64,000 nucleotides of DNA, taken from assembly GCA_964389525.1 (NCBI GenBank), contig CAYMEX010000007.1, positions 57,132-121,131 on the forward strand, in the 5' to 3' direction. Source of the DNA: JAFLTL01 sp964389525. GTDB taxonomy: Bacteria; Bacteroidota; Bacteroidia; Bacteroidales; Muribaculaceae. Shown piece after piece: positions 42,508-50,480 of this stretch (its first letter is position 1; each line of letters starts with the position of its first letter). Below the pieces are notes generated by a model. That model did no database searches and was not told the origin of the DNA. It saw only the letters and a program-made list of their open reading frames with translations. The position numbers were made by a program, and so were the translations under genes.

Positions 42508-44964
42508 ATGAAAGTATTGAAATTTGGAGGCACATCGGTCGGAACCGTCGAAAGCCTCTGCAATGTTAAGAAGATAATCGAGCGCGAGTCGTCAGAGCCG
42601 CTTATAGTGGTTGTATCGGCTCTCGGAGGTATAACCGACCGCCTGATCGCTACAGCACGAATGGCGGCGGCGGGAGACCCGGCCTACACCGATTCGCTCG
42701 ACTACATCATCGAGCGCCACGAGACGATAATCAAGGGACTTGTACCCGAGAGCCGAGTGACGCAGCTTCGCAGCATTGTAAATCCGCTTTTCGACGAGCT
42801 CACAAATATCTACAAAGGTCTTTCGCTTCTCCACGACCTTTCACTACGCACTCTCGACATTGTCGTGAGCTACGGAGAGCGCATATCGAGTGTGATAATC
42901 TCGCACATCATCGAGGGAGCGCGCCATATCGACGCCAGAGCGTTTATACGCACCAACACGAAATGGGACAAGCACACGTTTGACAGCACGGCATCGGCTC
43001 CACTGATCCACGCGGCCCTCGACGAAGTCGTGGCCACTCCCGGAGCAGTCGCGATAGTGCCCGGTTTCATCTCCACCGACGTCACCACACGCGACATCAC
43101 AAATCTCGGACGCGGAGGAAGCGACTACACTGCGGCCATACTCGCGGCCGAACTCGGCGCACGCGCGCTGGAGATATGGACCGACGTCGACGGCTTCATG
43201 ACAGCCGACCCGCGCGTCATAAACACAGCCTATGTCATCGACCGGCTCACATTCATCGAGGCGATGGAGTTGTGCAACTTCGGAGCCAAGGTCATATACC
43301 CGCCTACGATATACCCTGTATTCCACTGCAACATACCCATCTACATCAAAAACACATTCAGGCCCGATCTGCCGGGAACCCTGATATGTGCCGAGAAGCC
43401 TGAAAAGAGCGACAACGACAAGCCTATCAAGGGCATATCGTCGATCAGCGACACATCGCTTGTCACGATCTCGGGTCTCGGCATGGTGGGCATCGTAGGC
43501 ATCAACGCGCGTATTTTCAACGCATTGGCCGACAACGGCGTGAGCGTGTTCATGGTGTCGCAGGCATCAAGCGAGAACAACACATCGCTTGCAGTACGCA
43601 GCTCCGATGCACACCGTGCCATAGAGGTTCTTCGCAATGAATTTGCCACCGAGCTCGAGTCGGGCAACCTGTCGGACATCGGTCTGCAGGAAAATCTCGC
43701 CACAGTGGCTATCGTCGGCGAGAACATGCGCCACGATCCGGGCATAGCCGGCAAGCTGTTCAACACTCTCGGCCGAAACGGCATCAACCTGATAGCGTGC
43801 GCACAGGGCAGTCTCGAGACCAACATCTCGTTTGTCATCGACAGCCACAACCTACGCAAGGCACTCAACGTCATCCACGATTCGTTTTTTCTGTCGGAGA
43901 CACAGAAACTGAATCTGTTTATCGTAGGCATCGGCAATGTCGGCAACCGGCTTATATCACAGATATGCAGCCAGCAGGAGCGCCTGCTGAAAGAAAAAGC
44001 TCTGGAGATCAAGGTCGTGGGCATAGCCAATTCACATCATGCGATATTCGACCGCGAGGGCATAGACCTGAACAGCTACCGCACGCGTCTGCGCACCGAC
44101 GGCATACCCGCCGACTCACAAAAAGTGCTCGAGCATGTGATCGGCATGAACATCTACAACCCAGTGTTTGTCGACTGCACGGCGAGCGCCGACGTGGCTA
44201 AACTCTACAGATCGCTTCTCAACCACAACGTGAATGTCGTGGCCGCAAACAAGATCGCAGCATCCGACAACTACGAGGACTACCACCGGCTGAAAGAGAT
44301 CGCCAAACAGCGCGACGTGAAGTTTCTATTCGAGACCAACGTTGGAGCCGGACTGCCAATTATATCCACCCTCAACAACCTCATCAACTCGGGCGACAAG
44401 ATACTGCGCATCGAGGCTGTGCTGTCGGGCACCCTCAACTACATCTTCAACGTGCTGAGCGACGAGATAAAGCTGAGCGAGGCCATCGAGAGAGCGATGA
44501 ACGAGGGTTACAGCGAGCCCGATCCGCGCATCGATCTATCGGGAAAAGATGTGGTGAGAAAACTCGTCATACTTGCACGCGAGGCCGGATATCGTCTCGA
44601 GCAGAATGATGTGGAAAAGCATCTCTTTATACCCGACGAGTTTTTCGAGGGTACGGTGGAAGATTTCTTCAAGGCCGTGAAGACTATCGACGACGACTTC
44701 GAGAACAAAAGGTCGGAGGCGCAGTCGGCCAACCGCCATTTCCGGTTTGTCGCACGGTTTGACACCGAGAGCGCGTCGGTAAGCCTCGAGAGCGTCACTG
44801 CCGATCATCCCTTCTACAATCTCGAGGGAAGCAACAACGTCATATCACTGACAACTTCACGCTACCACAAACACCCGATCATCATCAAAGGATATGGAGC
44901 CGGTGCAGAAGTGACCGCCGCAGGAGTTTTCGCAGACATAATCAGCATTGCGAACATCCGTTGA
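42508..44964 (+). CDS. thrA: Bifunctional aspartokinase / homoserine dehydrogenase
   Basis: 818-aa ThrA-type fusion for the first and third steps from aspartate to homoserine. The aspartokinase part (about 1-300) has KFGGTSVG at 5-12 and NLGRGGSDYTAAILAAEL. Paired ACT domains (about 310-460) read ISGLGMVGIVGINARIF and VAIVGENMRHDPGIAGKLF and provide feedback sensing. The homoserine dehydrogenase part begins with the NAD(P)-loop GIGNVG near 475 and carries NVGAGLPIISTLNNLINSG and DPRIDLSGKDVVRK. It appears intact. It is followed after 30 bp by the threonine-synthase homologue, with no homoserine kinase gene in between. Confidence 0.95.
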   Translation: MKVLKFGGTSVGTVESLCNVKKIIERESSEPLIVVVSALGGITDRLIATARMAAAGDPAYTDSLDYIIERHETIIKGLVPESRVTQLRSIVNPLFDELTNIYKGLSLLHDLSLRTLDIVVSYGERISSVIISHIIEGARHIDARAFIRTNTKWDKHTFDSTASAPLIHAALDEVVATPGAVAIVPGFISTDVTTRDITNLGRGGSDYTAAILAAELGARALEIWTDVDGFMTADPRVINTAYVIDRLTFIEAMELCNFGAKVIYPPTIYPVFHCNIPIYIKNTFRPDLPGTLICAEKPEKSDNDKPIKGISSISDTSLVTISGLGMVGIVGINARIFNALADNGVSVFMVSQASSENNTSLAVRSSDAHRAIEVLRNEFATELESGNLSDIGLQENLATVAIVGENMRHDPGIAGKLFNTLGRNGINLIACAQGSLETNISFVIDSHNLRKALNVIHDSFFLSETQKLNLFIVGIGNVGNRLISQICSQQERLLKEKALEIKVVGIANSHHAIFDREGIDLNSYRTRLRTDGIPADSQKVLEHVIGMNIYNPVFVDCTASADVAKLYRSLLNHNVNVVAANKIAASDNYEDYHRLKEIAKQRDVKFLFETNVGAGLPIISTLNNLINSGDKILRIEAVLSGTLNYIFNVLSDEIKLSEAIERAMNEGYSEPDPRIDLSGKDVVRKLVILAREAGYRLEQNDVEKHLFIPDEFFEGTVEDFFKAVKTIDDDFENKRSEAQSANRHFRFVARFDTESASVSLESVTADHPFYNLEGSNNVISLTTSRYHKHPIIIKGYGAGAEVTAAGVFADIISIANIR

Positions 44965-44994
44965 CAGCCATTTAAGCACCATCTCTCCGAAACT

Positions 44995-46320
44995 ATGGAA
45001 TATGTAAGCACATCATCGCCCAATGGCGCTGCAGCCGACTTCAGGGAAATGTTCTATCACCCTGTCGCGCCCGACGGCGGCATATACATTCCCCGCGACA
45101 TTCCGGCAATACCTTCGGCCGTATTCAAGAATCTCGAAGGCATGTCACTGACCGACTGTGCATACATCATAACAGCCGCAATACTCGGACAGGATATCGA
45201 CCCGTCGGTGCTCAGAGAGACAACCGCGCAGGCTCTTGACTTCGAGATACCGGTACGCCGTCTGTCGGACGGAATAATGTCGCTCGAACTATTCCACGGC
45301 CCCACGCTCGGAGTCCGCGACATAGGCACGCGCTTTCTGGCCGCGCTCATGTCCAGACATCCCGACTGCCGCACAGACAGCCGGATAAACATCATAGCCG
45401 CGACGGCCGGAGACACAGGCATGGCACTCGCCGACGCGATGAAGGACGTGCCCGGAGCACATGTCTATATACTGCATCCGCGCGACGAGTCGGGCCGCGA
45501 CCGACGCACAGGCTTCCTGCTTTCAGGCGAGAACGCCACCTCGATCGAGGTGAAAGGATCGCTTGACCAGTGCATGGGCATGCTGCACGAGCTGCTGGCC
45601 GACCGCGAGTTCACCACAGCCAACAATCTTGTCAGCGGCAACACGCTGAACCTCGTCAGGCTTCTGCCGCTTGTCGTACCCTACTTCCACGCAAGGGCGC
45701 AGATGCACCGCACAGGCTTGTGCAAGCCCGAAGACACGGTCGTGTTCGCCCTCCCATCGGGAAGCCTCGCCATGCTCACCGCCGGCATCATAGCACGCCG
45801 CATGGGTATCGGCAACGTGCGCTTTGTCGTCGCATGCAGCAAGGGGCACTCGTTCTCGCATTTCCTGCACACCGGCGAACTGCTGTCGGGCAATGCCGAA
45901 CCGTCGATAGCCGGAGCACTCGACGTGAGCTATCCGGGCAACCTGCCGAGGCTCCTCGCCATGTATGGCGGCTCGGCCGAGGAGATGTCGCGCGACATAA
46001 CGGCCGTGGAGGTATCGGACGACGAGATCATCGCCACAATGCAGCGCACACTTGCCGACTACGACTACGTGACCGAACCCCACACTGCAGCCACACTGCA
46101 TGCGCTCAACGGCTGCCTGCGCCCGGGAGAGAAAGGTGTGGCGCTCGCCTCGGTGCATCCGGCAAAATTCGGGAGCATCGTGCAGGAAAGCATACACACC
46201 TGCGTCGTCACCCCGAAAAGGATGGAGAAGATCAAATCGGGACCCGCAGTACGCCAGCTGGCATTGCCTCCGACTCTCTCCGCGCTGAAGAAATTTCTGC
46301 GCGAACAGAACATGCACTGA
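44995..46320 (+). CDS. Threonine synthase homologue with a degenerate active site (probable pseudoenzyme or diverged paralogue)
   Basis: 441 aa, aligned end to end by eye with bacterial ThrC: N-terminal MEYVSTSSPNGAAADFREMF, LELFHGPTLGVRDIGTRFLA (98-117), IAATAGDTGMALADAM, ALPSGSLAMLTAGIIARRMG, and the C-terminal VHPAKFGSIVQESI. In ThrC the PLP Schiff-base lysine lies in PTLAFKDxG. Here that position is Arg108 (codon CGC). The PLP-phosphate loop, usually SGNFGN, reads SGSLAM, and the NSIN segment is replaced by SGNTLN. On family knowledge it should not form the internal aldimine. It follows thrA by 30 bp, so it may be regulatory, divergent or decaying. A sequencing error would not explain the several separate losses. 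Confidence 0.85.
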   Translation: MEYVSTSSPNGAAADFREMFYHPVAPDGGIYIPRDIPAIPSAVFKNLEGMSLTDCAYIITAAILGQDIDPSVLRETTAQALDFEIPVRRLSDGIMSLELFHGPTLGVRDIGTRFLAALMSRHPDCRTDSRINIIAATAGDTGMALADAMKDVPGAHVYILHPRDESGRDRRTGFLLSGENATSIEVKGSLDQCMGMLHELLADREFTTANNLVSGNTLNLVRLLPLVVPYFHARAQMHRTGLCKPEDTVVFALPSGSLAMLTAGIIARRMGIGNVRFVVACSKGHSFSHFLHTGELLSGNAEPSIAGALDVSYPGNLPRLLAMYGGSAEEMSRDITAVEVSDDEIIATMQRTLADYDYVTEPHTAATLHALNGCLRPGEKGVALASVHPAKFGSIVQESIHTCVVTPKRMEKIKSGPAVRQLALPPTLSALKKFLREQNMH

Positions 46321-46403
46321 CCGCGCAAAAAACGGCACGCAAATCCGAACCACAGGCGCCCACGCGCCGTTCAATAGTCATAAACATCACACACTACAGA
46401 ACC

Positions 46404-46736
46404 ATGGCAAACAAACGTCGTCTTAAAAAGAACATCCACGCCATCTGCAGCGACATCGCCACAGAATGCGCAATCACAGCAACATATATTCAGGGATGTG
46501 ACGAGAAGCGTCTCTCGGAAGCTATCGTGAAGACTGCCGCGCTGCTGGCCGACTCGATGGAGCGTCTGTCGGTATCATTTGAGCACACCCCCTCCGACTA
46601 CGACAACAAGGCCGAGTACAACAAGGCACGCAGGGCATATTACCGCAAGGCCTACAAGGCATTCGGCGAGAGCTTCCAGAAAGAAGTGACCGAGATACTC
46701 CACGAGCTCAACAGCTCACTTCCCAAAAAGGCTTGA
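46404..46736 (+). CDS. Small conserved helical protein of unknown function
   Basis: 110 aa starting MANKRRLKKNIHAICSDIATECAI, a Bacteroidales-type small protein that I recognise as widely present but unnamed. It has a basic N terminus, predicted helices (EAIVKTAALLADSMERLSVSF) and a Lys/Tyr-rich segment YNKARRAYYRKAYKAFGESFQKEV. There is no signal peptide or transmembrane helix. The stop overlaps the TTG start of the PlsC-like gene (TTGA), so its translation is probably coupled to lipid acylation. A longer reading frame extends upstream over the threonine-synthase homologue and is an antisense-type shadow. Confidence 0.78.
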   Translation: MANKRRLKKNIHAICSDIATECAITATYIQGCDEKRLSEAIVKTAALLADSMERLSVSFEHTPSDYDNKAEYNKARRAYYRKAYKAFGESFQKEVTEILHELNSSLPKKA

Positions 46737-47263
46737 ATCTGCTCAGACCTTTCGGATGGAAAGTCGAGGTGACAGTCCCCGACTATCCGAAATGTATAAT
46801 CTGTGTGGCTCCCCACACATCAAACCTCGACTTCATCATCGGAGAACTTGCCTATTGGAGCGTAGGACGCCGGGCGGGTTTTCTGATGAAGTCGGCGTGG
46901 TTTTTCTTTCCCCTCGGCCTGCTGCTGAAAGCACTCGGAGGCATACCTGTGAGACGCGGCCGCGACGGCGGCAACCTCACCGAGCAGATCATTGCGCTTT
47001 ACCGGCGCAAGAAGCGTCTGGCGCTTGCCATCACCCCCGAGGGGACGCGCAGCCTCACCCACAAGTGGCACACCGGCTTCTGGCATATCGCCGACCAGGC
47101 CGGCATCCCTATCGTGCTCGCCACTATCGATTTCCGCACAAAGACAGCCTCGGCCACAAAAGTGATCGAGCACACCACGACTCTCGAGGCCGACATGGCC
47201 GCGATCAAAGAGTTTTACCGCGGTGCCACGGGGCGCCATCCCGAGAAATTCACAGTCGACTGA
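46733..47263 (+). CDS. 1-acyl-sn-glycerol-3-phosphate acyltransferase-like (PlsC family)
   Basis: 176 aa, TTG start overlapping the previous stop. The acyltransferase HX4D motif is HTSNLD (about 28-33). GGIPVRRGRDGG and the TPEGTRS motif (about 102-108) follow. The N-terminal segment before HX4D is short (MNLLRPFGWKVEVTVPDYPKCIICVA) compared with typical PlsC and lacks a transmembrane helix, so membrane attachment may be peripheral. It would acylate lysophosphatidate or another glycerolipid. The coupled upstream small protein and the nitrilase 22 bp downstream are its neighbours. Confidence 0.88.
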   Translation: MNLLRPFGWKVEVTVPDYPKCIICVAPHTSNLDFIIGELAYWSVGRRAGFLMKSAWFFFPLGLLLKALGGIPVRRGRDGGNLTEQIIALYRRKKRLALAITPEGTRSLTHKWHTGFWHIADQAGIPIVLATIDFRTKTASATKVIEHTTTLEADMAAIKEFYRGATGRHPEKFTVD

Positions 47264-47285
47264 TTCACTAACTCCCTAACCCGCC

Positions 47286-48086
47286 ATGTCAAAGATCAAG
47301 GTTGCCATGCTGCCGCTCGATATCCGTCAGGCCGATCCGGCCGGCAATATCAGCGAGGTAGAGCGCATGGCCGGCTGTCTTGACGCCGACACCGACCTGC
47401 TCGTGCTTCCCGAACTTTTCACGACCGGGTTTATCAGGGAGAAAGAGGAAGCGTCGCGGCTGGCCGAAAGCACCGACGGCCCTGCCATGACCGCCCTGAG
47501 GCACATCGGCCGCCGGCATGGCGTCGCCATCGCCGGAAGCCTCATATGCCGCGCCGACGACGGCACACTCAGAAACCGCGCTTTTTTCATCAATCCCGAA
47601 GCGGGCGACGGCTGCGACACGACATACTACGACAAGCATCACCTTTTCGTCCTGAGCGACGAGAAGCGCATTTTTGATGCCGGAGATGCTTTGCCTCCGG
47701 TCACCGCTTTCCGCGGCTGGAACATCGCCATCACCGTGTGCTACGACCTGCGTTTCCCGGTGTGGATGCGCAACACCGGCAACCGCTACGACCTGATGAT
47801 CGTCCCGGCCAACTGGCCCGACTCGCGCGCCTATGCGTGGCGCACGCTGCTTGCTGCTCGCGCCATCGAGAACCAGTCCGCCTATGTGGGCATTAACCGG
47901 TCGGGCAGCGACGATTTCGGCACCTATTCGCCCGATCTGACGGCCGGATTCGACGAGCTCGGCATGCCTGTGATCGATTGTCGCGACGCTCTGCTCCTCT
48001 ATGCGGTATTCTCACTCGACAAAATTAACACACTCCGCCAGCGTTTTCCCGTTCATCTCAACGCCGATCCTTACAGACTGATGTAA
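47286..48086 (+). CDS. Carbon-nitrogen hydrolase (nitrilase superfamily, omega-amidase-like)
   Basis: 266 aa, alpha-beta-beta-alpha fold with the Glu-Lys-Cys triad: Glu in LLVLPELFTTGF (about 43), Lys in YYDKHHLF (about 118), Cys in ITVCYDLRFPVW (about 152). RAIENQSAYVGINRSG follows. The length and CYDLRFP motif resemble omega-amidases (alpha-ketoglutaramate hydrolysis), a type also found as single genes in Bacteroides. The exact substrate is inferred. It is 22 bp downstream of the PlsC-like gene and is the last gene before the poly-C tract. Confidence 0.9.
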   Translation: MSKIKVAMLPLDIRQADPAGNISEVERMAGCLDADTDLLVLPELFTTGFIREKEEASRLAESTDGPAMTALRHIGRRHGVAIAGSLICRADDGTLRNRAFFINPEAGDGCDTTYYDKHHLFVLSDEKRIFDAGDALPPVTAFRGWNIAITVCYDLRFPVWMRNTGNRYDLMIVPANWPDSRAYAWRTLLAARAIENQSAYVGINRSGSDDFGTYSPDLTAGFDELGMPVIDCRDALLLYAVFSLDKINTLRQRFPVHLNADPYRLM

Positions 48087-48122
48087 ATAAAAGATATTAA
48101 TACCTTAATATCCATATATTTA

Positions 48123-48135
48123 CCCCCCCCCCCCC
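48123..48135. repeat. Homopolymeric run of 13 C upstream of the fimbrial operon
   Basis: An uninterrupted C13 in otherwise AT-rich DNA, 37 bp after the nitrilase stop and about 180 bp before the DUF3575 ATG. Runs of this length are prone to slipped-strand changes. Downstream of it lie two exact TAnnTTTG boxes. Confidence 0.85.
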
Positions 48136-48151
48136 ATCTATTAACTCTTTT

Positions 48152-48159
48152 TAACTTTG
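48152..48159 (+). promoter_or_regulatory. -7 box 1 of the fimbrial operon; its -33 position falls in the C tract
   Basis: TAACTTTG matches TAnnTTTG. A -33 element 19-21 bp upstream would lie inside the C13 run. The nearest TTT-rich element (TTTA, 48119-48122) is 29 bp upstream at the present tract length. Confidence 0.45.
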
Positions 48160-48200
48160 TTATTTGTATTAAATACTTCTTAACTTCTGTGTATTTTATT

Positions 48201-48208
48201 TAGTTTTG
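48201..48208 (+). promoter_or_regulatory. -7 box 2 of the fimbrial operon
   Basis: TAGTTTTG matches TAnnTTTG but has no convincing -33. A leader hairpin follows at 48231-48251 (CAGCTGGA / TCCAGTTG, one G-T pair). Confidence 0.45.
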
Positions 48209-48316
48209 CAAGTGAGGAGAGCATTTTGAGCAGCTGGATGCATTCCAGTTGCCACTTTGTTTTTTTCTCACACACACCAAATTGTTCTATCGTATTTGTC
48301 AACTTTATAATTACTA

Positions 48317-48931
48317 ATGAATTACAACACCCGTATCCCGAACATAGCGCGTTCGGCCATGTTATTGGGCTTGTTTCTGATGTTCCTGGCGTTGCCCGGA
48401 ACGGCATCGGCTCAGAACTGGAATGTAAAAACCAACCTGCTGTATGATGCTACAGCTACAATAAACCTCGGTGTAGAAAGATCGTTTGCTCCACGGTGGA
48501 GTGTCGACCTTTCGGGCAACTTCAACGCGTGGACAATCAACGAACACAGATGGAGACACTGGATGGTGCAGCCCGAAGCACGCTACTGGTTCTGCGAGGC
48601 TTTTCACGGACACTTTGTCGGCGCACATGCACTCGGCGGACAGTATAACGTCGGTAACATCGATCTCGATTTCAAGATGCTCGGCACCGATTTCAGAAAT
48701 CTGCGCGACAAACGTTACGAGGGATGGTATGGCGGCCTCGGCATAGCCTACGGCTATTCATGGATCATCAACCGTCACTGGAACTTCGAGGCCGAGATAG
48801 GTTTCGGATGGGTCTACACGCGCTACGACGTGTATCCCTGCGCTCACTGCGGCACCAAGCTTGCCAACGACCGCCCGCACAACTACGTAGGTCCGACCAA
48901 GGCGGCACTGAACCTTGTGTATGTATTCTGA
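48317..48931 (+). CDS. DUF3575 outer-membrane-like protein, first gene of the fimbrial operon
   Basis: 204 aa with a signal peptide (LGLFLMFLALPGTASAQ) and a mature part of about eight amphipathic beta strands ending in an aromatic (LNLVYVF), as expected of a small outer-membrane barrel. DUF3575 features seen are NWNVKTNLLYDATATINLGVERSF, HWMVQPEARYWFCEAF and the CAHCG pair near 175. DUF3575 genes commonly open fimbrial loci in Bacteroidales together with DUF3868. The role in assembly is not known. The DUF3868 gene follows after 31 bp. Confidence 0.85.
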   Translation: MNYNTRIPNIARSAMLLGLFLMFLALPGTASAQNWNVKTNLLYDATATINLGVERSFAPRWSVDLSGNFNAWTINEHRWRHWMVQPEARYWFCEAFHGHFVGAHALGGQYNVGNIDLDFKMLGTDFRNLRDKRYEGWYGGLGIAYGYSWIINRHWNFEAEIGFGWVYTRYDVYPCAHCGTKLANDRPHNYVGPTKAALNLVYVF

Positions 48932-48962
48932 CCCATTACAACGTTTAGAGATCTCACAGACA

Positions 48963-50417
48963 ATGAAAAAGATATTATTCAGAATCTGCATGGCGGTCGC
49001 CGCGGCTCTTCCGGCAGTCGCATCGGCCACTGAAGCTCCCCTTCAGGCCGCACTGAACCGCACCCAGCTCAATGTCACCGCATCGCGATATGCCGTCGAG
49101 CGCTCCGAGAACATGCTTTTTGTAAGCGCCGACATAAACATCGACTCAGTGAACCGTGGCAGCAACCGCGAGCTCTGGATCAAGCCCGAGGTAGTGGGCG
49201 AAAGCCGCGCCGAGCAGCTGCCCGCAGTCGTGCTTGCCGGACGCAACCGCTTCTATCAGGCGCAGCGTCTCGACCTCGCCGCAAAGGAGAATTTCACACT
49301 TCTGCGCGACAACTACAAGGATCACTCCTACACCTACACCACCACGGTGCCCTATGAGAAGTGGATGCACGGCGCCGAGCTCAAGCTCATAGTCGAGCTG
49401 CGCGGATGCTGCTCCGACTCGATCGAGCGTCAGGAGATCATGCTCACCCACATCAACGTGGAGCCGCCGGTGACCAAGTTTGTGCCTGTATTCAACTGGA
49501 TCACCCCGCAGGCCGAGACACAGAAGATACGCGAGCTGCGCGGACAGGCCTATATCGACTTCCCCGTCAACAAGATCGTGATCTACCCCGAGTATCGCCG
49601 CAACACCGTGGAGCTGGCCAAGATACGCGCTACCATCGACTCGGTGCACCAGGATCCCGACATCACCATCACAGCGCTCTCGATCAAGGGCTACGCCTCG
49701 CCCGAGGGCCCGTGGAACAACAACGTGCGTCTTGCCAAAGGGCGTACAGCCGCTCTGAAGACCTACGTCGAGGATCTCTATCACTTCGAGAAAGACTTTA
49801 TCAAGACCGACTTCGACCCCGAGGACTGGGGCGGTCTCCGCGCATATGTCGAGAAGAGCAACATCGCCAACCGCGAGGGCATACTCTCGCTCATCGACTC
49901 GTCGCTTGAGCCCGACGCCAAGGACGCCAAGATCAAGTCGACCTATCCGCAGCAGTATGCGTTCCTCCTTGCCGAGGTTTATCCGGCACTGCGTCACTCC
50001 GATTACCGCATCGAGTACACTATCCGCTCGTTCAGCGACGTCAAGGAGATACTCGAGCTCGTGAAGACACGCCCGCAGAAGCTCTCTCTGCAGGAGTTCT
50101 TCCTCGCAGCCAAGAGCGTCGAGCCGGGCAGCGAGACCTACAACGACATATTCGAGACGGCCGTGCGCATGTATCCCGACAGCGAGGTAGCCAACCTCAA
50201 CGCAGCCAACGCAGCCATGGGCCGCGGCGACTACTCGGCTGCCGCACGCTATCTGGCCAAAGCCGGCGATGACCCCACAGCCATCTATGCCGCAGGTGTC
50301 CTCGCCGCTCTCCAGGGCGACTACGACACAGCCCGCGAGAAATTTGAGACCGCGGCACGCCTCAGAGTGGCCGATGCGCCCGCTGCGCTCCGCCAGCTCG
50401 AGCAGATGGGAAAGTGA
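48963..50417 (+). CDS. DUF3868 / OmpA-like periplasmic protein of the fimbrial operon
   Basis: 484 aa from the ATG at 48963, which opens a signal peptide (MKKILFRICMAVAAALPAVASA). A longer frame start at 48915 sits inside the upstream gene. An N-terminal beta domain (about 30-180, LNVTASRYAVERSENMLFVSADI) matches DUF3868. An OmpA-C-like region follows (about 195-290, IYPEYRRNTVELAKIRATID and LSIKGYASPEGPWNNNVRLAKGR). The C terminus (about 380-484) has TPR-like units (AYAAGVLAALQGDYDTAREKFE type). It may anchor the assembly machinery to peptidoglycan. It precedes the major pilin by 63 bp. Confidence 0.85.
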   Translation: MKKILFRICMAVAAALPAVASATEAPLQAALNRTQLNVTASRYAVERSENMLFVSADINIDSVNRGSNRELWIKPEVVGESRAEQLPAVVLAGRNRFYQAQRLDLAAKENFTLLRDNYKDHSYTYTTTVPYEKWMHGAELKLIVELRGCCSDSIERQEIMLTHINVEPPVTKFVPVFNWITPQAETQKIRELRGQAYIDFPVNKIVIYPEYRRNTVELAKIRATIDSVHQDPDITITALSIKGYASPEGPWNNNVRLAKGRTAALKTYVEDLYHFEKDFIKTDFDPEDWGGLRAYVEKSNIANREGILSLIDSSLEPDAKDAKIKSTYPQQYAFLLAEVYPALRHSDYRIEYTIRSFSDVKEILELVKTRPQKLSLQEFFLAAKSVEPGSETYNDIFETAVRMYPDSEVANLNAANAAMGRGDYSAAARYLAKAGDDPTAIYAAGVLAALQGDYDTAREKFETAARLRVADAPAALRQLEQMGK

Positions 50418-50480
50418 TCTTCTCCGACACATCTGCAATACTCACCACATTTCTGAAAAATAACGGAAAAAGAAATATCT

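Noticed and set aside
48087..48316. Invertible promoter bounded by inverted repeats, as in Bacteroides capsule loci
   Set aside because: I found no pair of inverted repeats flanking the promoter boxes and no adjacent invertase gene. The poly-C run is the only switch-like feature.
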